64,000 nt of DNA, from assembly GCF_002836475.1 (NCBI RefSeq), contig NZ_PJBJ01000028.1, forward strand, positions 212,040-276,039, written 5' to 3'. Below are positions 62,001-64,000 of the stretch, piece by piece (the first letter of the stretch is position 1; every line of letters starts with the position of its first letter). The position numbers were made by a program, and so were the translations under genes. The DNA comes from Flavobacterium sp. ALD4. Its GTDB lineage: Bacteria > Bacteroidota > Bacteroidia > Flavobacteriales > Flavobacteriaceae. Under the pieces are notes generated by a model that had not been told where the DNA came from, made no database searches, and saw only the letters and a list, made by a program, of their open reading frames with translations.

Positions 62001-64000
62001 GTGGCTCTACTGTCCATTCCCCAATCTCACCTGTGCCTGGGTAATTTGGTGATGCTGGAGTAGCATTAGGGACTTTATATTTACCATCCCATGTGCCTTT
62101 TTCGAAATTCTCTTGAGCACCAATAGTATTATCATATGCTTTAAGTCTGACTGTATCTTCACCACATTCATTGACAATAGGTACAATATTTTCACCAGCA
62201 TACGAAAGGGTTGCTTTTATATTAATAAATTCAGTACCTTTCGTGTCATCACTTCTACACCCATTAATTAAGGATGTTGCACCATAATTTTGTATACCTG
62301 GTGTTACAGGTGTTATGTTTACTGTCGATCCGGTAGTAACTACAACACCAAAATCATCAGTCCATTGAATAACTTCATTAATTGGGTTGTTTGGGATCTG
62401 AATATTATCTATGGCCCAAGAACTATTACCAGAATTATCACCAGTATTGCCTGCGTAATAAGTAAACTTAATTCTTAAATTTGTTAAGCCAATATATGGT
62501 TGCAGATCTATGCTAACATGGTCGTCAAGATAAGTTGAGGCTGAAGCATCTTTACATTGTCCACCAGGTAAAATATCGTTAAAATTAGTTGAACTTGGAC
62601 CAGTGTAATCATAAGCCGCTCCTGGGTCTAATTCAATATCATAAGTAGCACCACCATCTGTAGAGATTTCTATTTTAGCCCAAGCACCAGCTTGAAGATA
62701 ATAAGCCTGGTCAAATTCTAATTGCATAGTTGTTAAGCCTAATGCGCTGAAAACAGGGGTTTCTAAAGTAGAATATGGTGTAATGAGGTGTTTGGTATTT
62801 GTTTGGTTTATATATGGAGGAACCCCACTTACAATCGCAAATTTTGTATTATCTCTTACGTCATAGCATCGTCCATTAAACGTTTTAGGTCCATTGGTTT
62901 CTTTCCAATACGTATCATTAGTGTTATTTCCTCCAGCAGACATTTCCTGCTCTTCATCAACTATCCATCCTAAATTGTTGAGGTTGGCCTGATTAAAAAG
63001 ACCTCCGTTGTTTATTCCTGAACCAACGCCATAGGCACTTTCTACTATCACTGTAACTGCATCACCCAAACAAATGGTGTTATTTGCAGTCCCGTTGGTA
63101 ATGGTAGGTGGTATATCGGGAGGTATTACAGATATAATTGCAACTGGTGAAAAACCTAAACAGTTTCCTACGTCAATAACAGTTCTTACAAGTGTGGTAA
63201 CCTTTACATCTACAAGTGTATATGTGTTTGTAGTGTTAGTTGTGCCAGCTAATGTCGACCAATTGACGCCACCATTTGTCGAGAATTCCCAACGGTTAAT
63301 ATTATCAGTTAATGATGGATCTATACCTTTTAAATTTAGTTCTACATTTTGTGCTATGGTTTTTCCACTACTATCGACAGGACATGCCGTTAATTCAATA
63401 ACATTAGATGCCTTGTCAGGTGTTTGTCCATTCATCATATTCCAACCTGTAAGTGTTCCACTATCAATAGCTGGCGCATTTACTGTGATGATAGTTGAGC
63501 ATGAACGTTTATTACCTTGGCTATCAGTAACCGTTAATATAACTGTCTTTTCACCAACATCATTACAACCAAAAGTATAGTTATCTAAGCTCAGTGCTGG
63601 ATTTGCATCACAATTATCTGTTGATCCGTTATTAATTTGGTTAGCTAATATAGAAGCTTCTCCAGTCACACCATCCAAAGTGATTGTAAGGGCGTAAGGA
63701 GCAATACATATAGCTACAGGCAGTTCTGCATCATTAACCGTTATGGTTTGTGAAACATTGATTGTGTTTCCTGCGTTATCAGTTACACTATAAACTCTAG
63801 TTACTTTTACCGGACAAGAGCCAGAAGCTGTATCGCTAACAAAGGCAACCAATGGGCTGCGAGTACAATTATCTGCTTTATCGATAACCAATGTAATGTC
63901 TGGCTCTGGTGCAGATCCTTTTGCTACGATTGGGTCAGGGTTAGACGCTGTTGGGTTTTCTTTATCGGTTACAATTACGGTAAAACTACAAGAAGTTTGT
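59074..64000 (-). CDS. Giant secreted T9SS cargo protein, 5' end beyond the window
   Basis: The frame is open from the window edge (64000) to the stop at 59074, over 1,640 residues without a start, so the 5' part is missing. Visible: HYR-like repeats with VTDKENP, SQTITVNDAELPVAICIAPY and DNYTFGCNDVGEKTVILTVT; a laminin-G-like (LamG) lectin domain near 61400-61840 with FDGINDYITFKDNYDKTG and DADTWHHIAVTFNGTM; and a C-terminal type A sorting domain (last about 75 residues, NILGQKLTNWDI ... GVYLVKVNTSKGDFSEK). Such proteins are exported by the type IX system, cleaved and anchored on the cell surface or released. It is likely an adhesin. Confidence 0.93.
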   Translation of the reverse strand, partial: QTSCSFTVIVTDKENPTASNPDPIVAKGSAPEPDITLVIDKADNCTRSPLVAFVSDTASGSCPVKVTRVYSVTDNAGNTINVSQTITVNDAELPVAICIAPYALTITLDGVTGEASILANQINNGSTDNCDANPALSLDNYTFGCNDVGEKTVILTVTDSQGNKRSCSTIITVNAPAIDSGTLTGWNMMNGQTPDKASNVIELTACPVDSSGKTIAQNVELNLKGIDPSLTDNINRWEFSTNGGVNWSTLAGTTNTTNTYTLVDVKVTTLVRTVIDVGNCLGFSPVAIISVIPPDIPPTITNGTANNTICLGDAVTVIVESAYGVGSGINNGGLFNQANLNNLGWIVDEEQEMSAGGNNTNDTYWKETNGPKTFNGRCYDVRDNTKFAIVSGVPPYINQTNTKHLITPYSTLETPVFSALGLTTMQLEFDQAYYLQAGAWAKIEISTDGGATYDIELDPGAAYDYTGPSSTNFNDILPGGQCKDASASTYLDDHVSIDLQPYIGLTNLRIKFTYYAGNTGDNSGNSSWAIDNIQIPNNPINEVIQWTDDFGVVVTTGSTVNITPVTPGIQNYGATSLINGCRSDDTKGTEFINIKATLSYAGENIVPIVNECGEDTVRLKAYDNTIGAQENFEKGTWDGKYKVPNATPASPNYPGTGEIGEWTVEPLVSLCNAPDFAVYTLSDKNDPNAIFTGEPGTYTLTWTVNGCASNVLVTINSCDQIDFDGINDYITFKDNYDKTGPFSIEMWVKAGDLSGTQSLLSKRNANNLSTGYDLSLNGNNVTFNWGTSNSISSNSIDADTWHHIAVTFNGTMYKLYMDGVEKASQNGSAPTDNSMQCLLGAMYQVGNLDAAGKLTKAPVNYYHGWIEELRIWKKALNVVHIRQMMNQQIKPPFPGSDDVMGEVIPLRIHGPDSAQNGTDDAPLRWSDLDGYYRMVLNCGYLTPYQGSLNGRLINIFSSQTQSAPLPYISKNDGLWSNNNTWEQPVVWYTPNSTVFGTKIDWNIVKISNNINSGDKDITLLGLISESGELTMANPNEVLDENNSGHLLWLTHYLRLDGQIDLIGESQLLEKRYGYYDTTTNSDGTDDRNFITSQFSESVFENSSTGYIERDQQGKQNSYNYNLWSSPVSKQGEENNSGYTLSDVLRDGKNSRNPLTINFGNGSYFADGDLTIPIKTANRWIWSYSSVTPDSNSDWQNYYLWNYKASTGTMRVAEGYIMKGSGGKAEIDVLQNYVFTGKPNSGTISLFLAIDQTYLVGNPYPSAIDADEFIKDNIRDCSDCRGSENTFGGALYFWDHFGLSNSHILAEYEAGYATYTIMGAVPAIANVPLGALTYESGSKIPTPYIPVGQGFFIDAAQDPAIRGTDIPTTVKGGWVNFKNSQRIFVRETGDEGNSIFMKKNNAKSSVPEDQGSKIDTRPKIRLGFDSTVGAHRQLLLGADNNSTNKFDIGYDAQMFDTNENDMYWELGTLQLVIQAVQNFNDDQIIPIGFTVAKEGDSTIKIDKLENIPNNLEIYLFDNVTGIYHDIKNNDYPLSLPIGEYNNRFSLQFVNKLYDIDKTPLAEGIFVYFTNNNEMLNIKNRFTDATVDKVSLFNILGQKLTNWDIEDIKQNNIQIPIRNVSSGVYLVKVNTSKGDFSEKIIIP

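Noticed and set aside
63074..63580. Long plus-strand frame opposite the giant protein
   Set aside because: It is antisense to clear HYR-like repeat sequence; a shadow.

Overview
The window is AT-rich chromosomal DNA from a member of the Bacteroidetes, almost certainly Flavobacterium or a close relative. The support is: TAnnTTTG-type promoter boxes about 20-30 bases before several start codons, a giant secreted protein with a type IX secretion (T9SS) type A sorting domain, a TonB-like energy transducer and SusC-like receptor debris, head-GIN/PspC/PadR genes, a 524-residue signal peptidase I, and a parA-parB-DUF5683-dapB-lepB-wbqC gene order that I recall from flavobacteria. Most of it is housekeeping sequence. 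I saw no insertion sequence, prophage, CRISPR array or defence island.

Layout. 1-3.5 kb: htpG (cut by the window edge), a lipocalin-like lipoprotein, an OmpA-family lipoprotein, an orphan ABC ATPase. 3.5-9 kb: an S9 peptidase gene with one in-frame TGA, fabH, a wrecked TonB-dependent receptor gene. 9-13.9 kb: argS, ffh, folD, DUF1801. 13.9-20 kb: the only clearly accessory stretch. It has gene debris (a corA pseudogene, a decayed second copy of the 3' end of an RluF-type gene), then an unrecognised 132-residue protein, a TPR histidine kinase, a LytTR response regulator, a small lipoprotein and a 47-residue membrane peptide behind a LytTR-like pair of direct repeats. 20-33.4 kb: pseudouridine synthase, hydrolase, coiled-coil protein, Nif3, lpxK, punA, hybrid histidine kinase, gap, lipA, TonB-like protein, ECF sigma factor, glycosyltransferase, paiB pseudogene. 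33.6-40.2 kb: murB, asnB, a GT4 glycosyltransferase, DUF2461, a thioredoxin pseudogene, rhodanese, recF. 40.4-46.7 kb: TPR protein, ribH, mutL, two rhomboids, an EEP-family phosphatase/nuclease. 46.7-52 kb: wbqC, lepB, dapB, DUF5683, parB, parA. 52.4-59 kb: tRNA-Pro(TGG), trxB, two GIN proteins, PspC, PadR, DUF4870, DUF4442, a small Cys-rich exported protein. 59 kb to the end: the giant T9SS cargo protein.

How the genes work together. Core functions include translation and protein targeting (argS, ffh, lepB, tRNA-Pro), cell envelope (lpxK, murB, dapB, fabH), chromosome partition and repair (parAB, recF, mutL) and cofactors (lipA, ribH, folD). The regulatory content is unusually visible: two TPR-type histidine kinases, one with a LytTR partner, a PadR-controlled envelope operon and an ECF sigma factor.

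The most striking window-level property is gene decay. At least six genes are broken or reduced to fragments, several with multiple independent lesions, next to intact housekeeping genes. I found no single spectacular new system. The best candidates for undescribed biology are the 15.5-19.8 kb two-component cassette with its putative LytTR operator, and the ancient direct duplication of the RluF gene end that brackets it.
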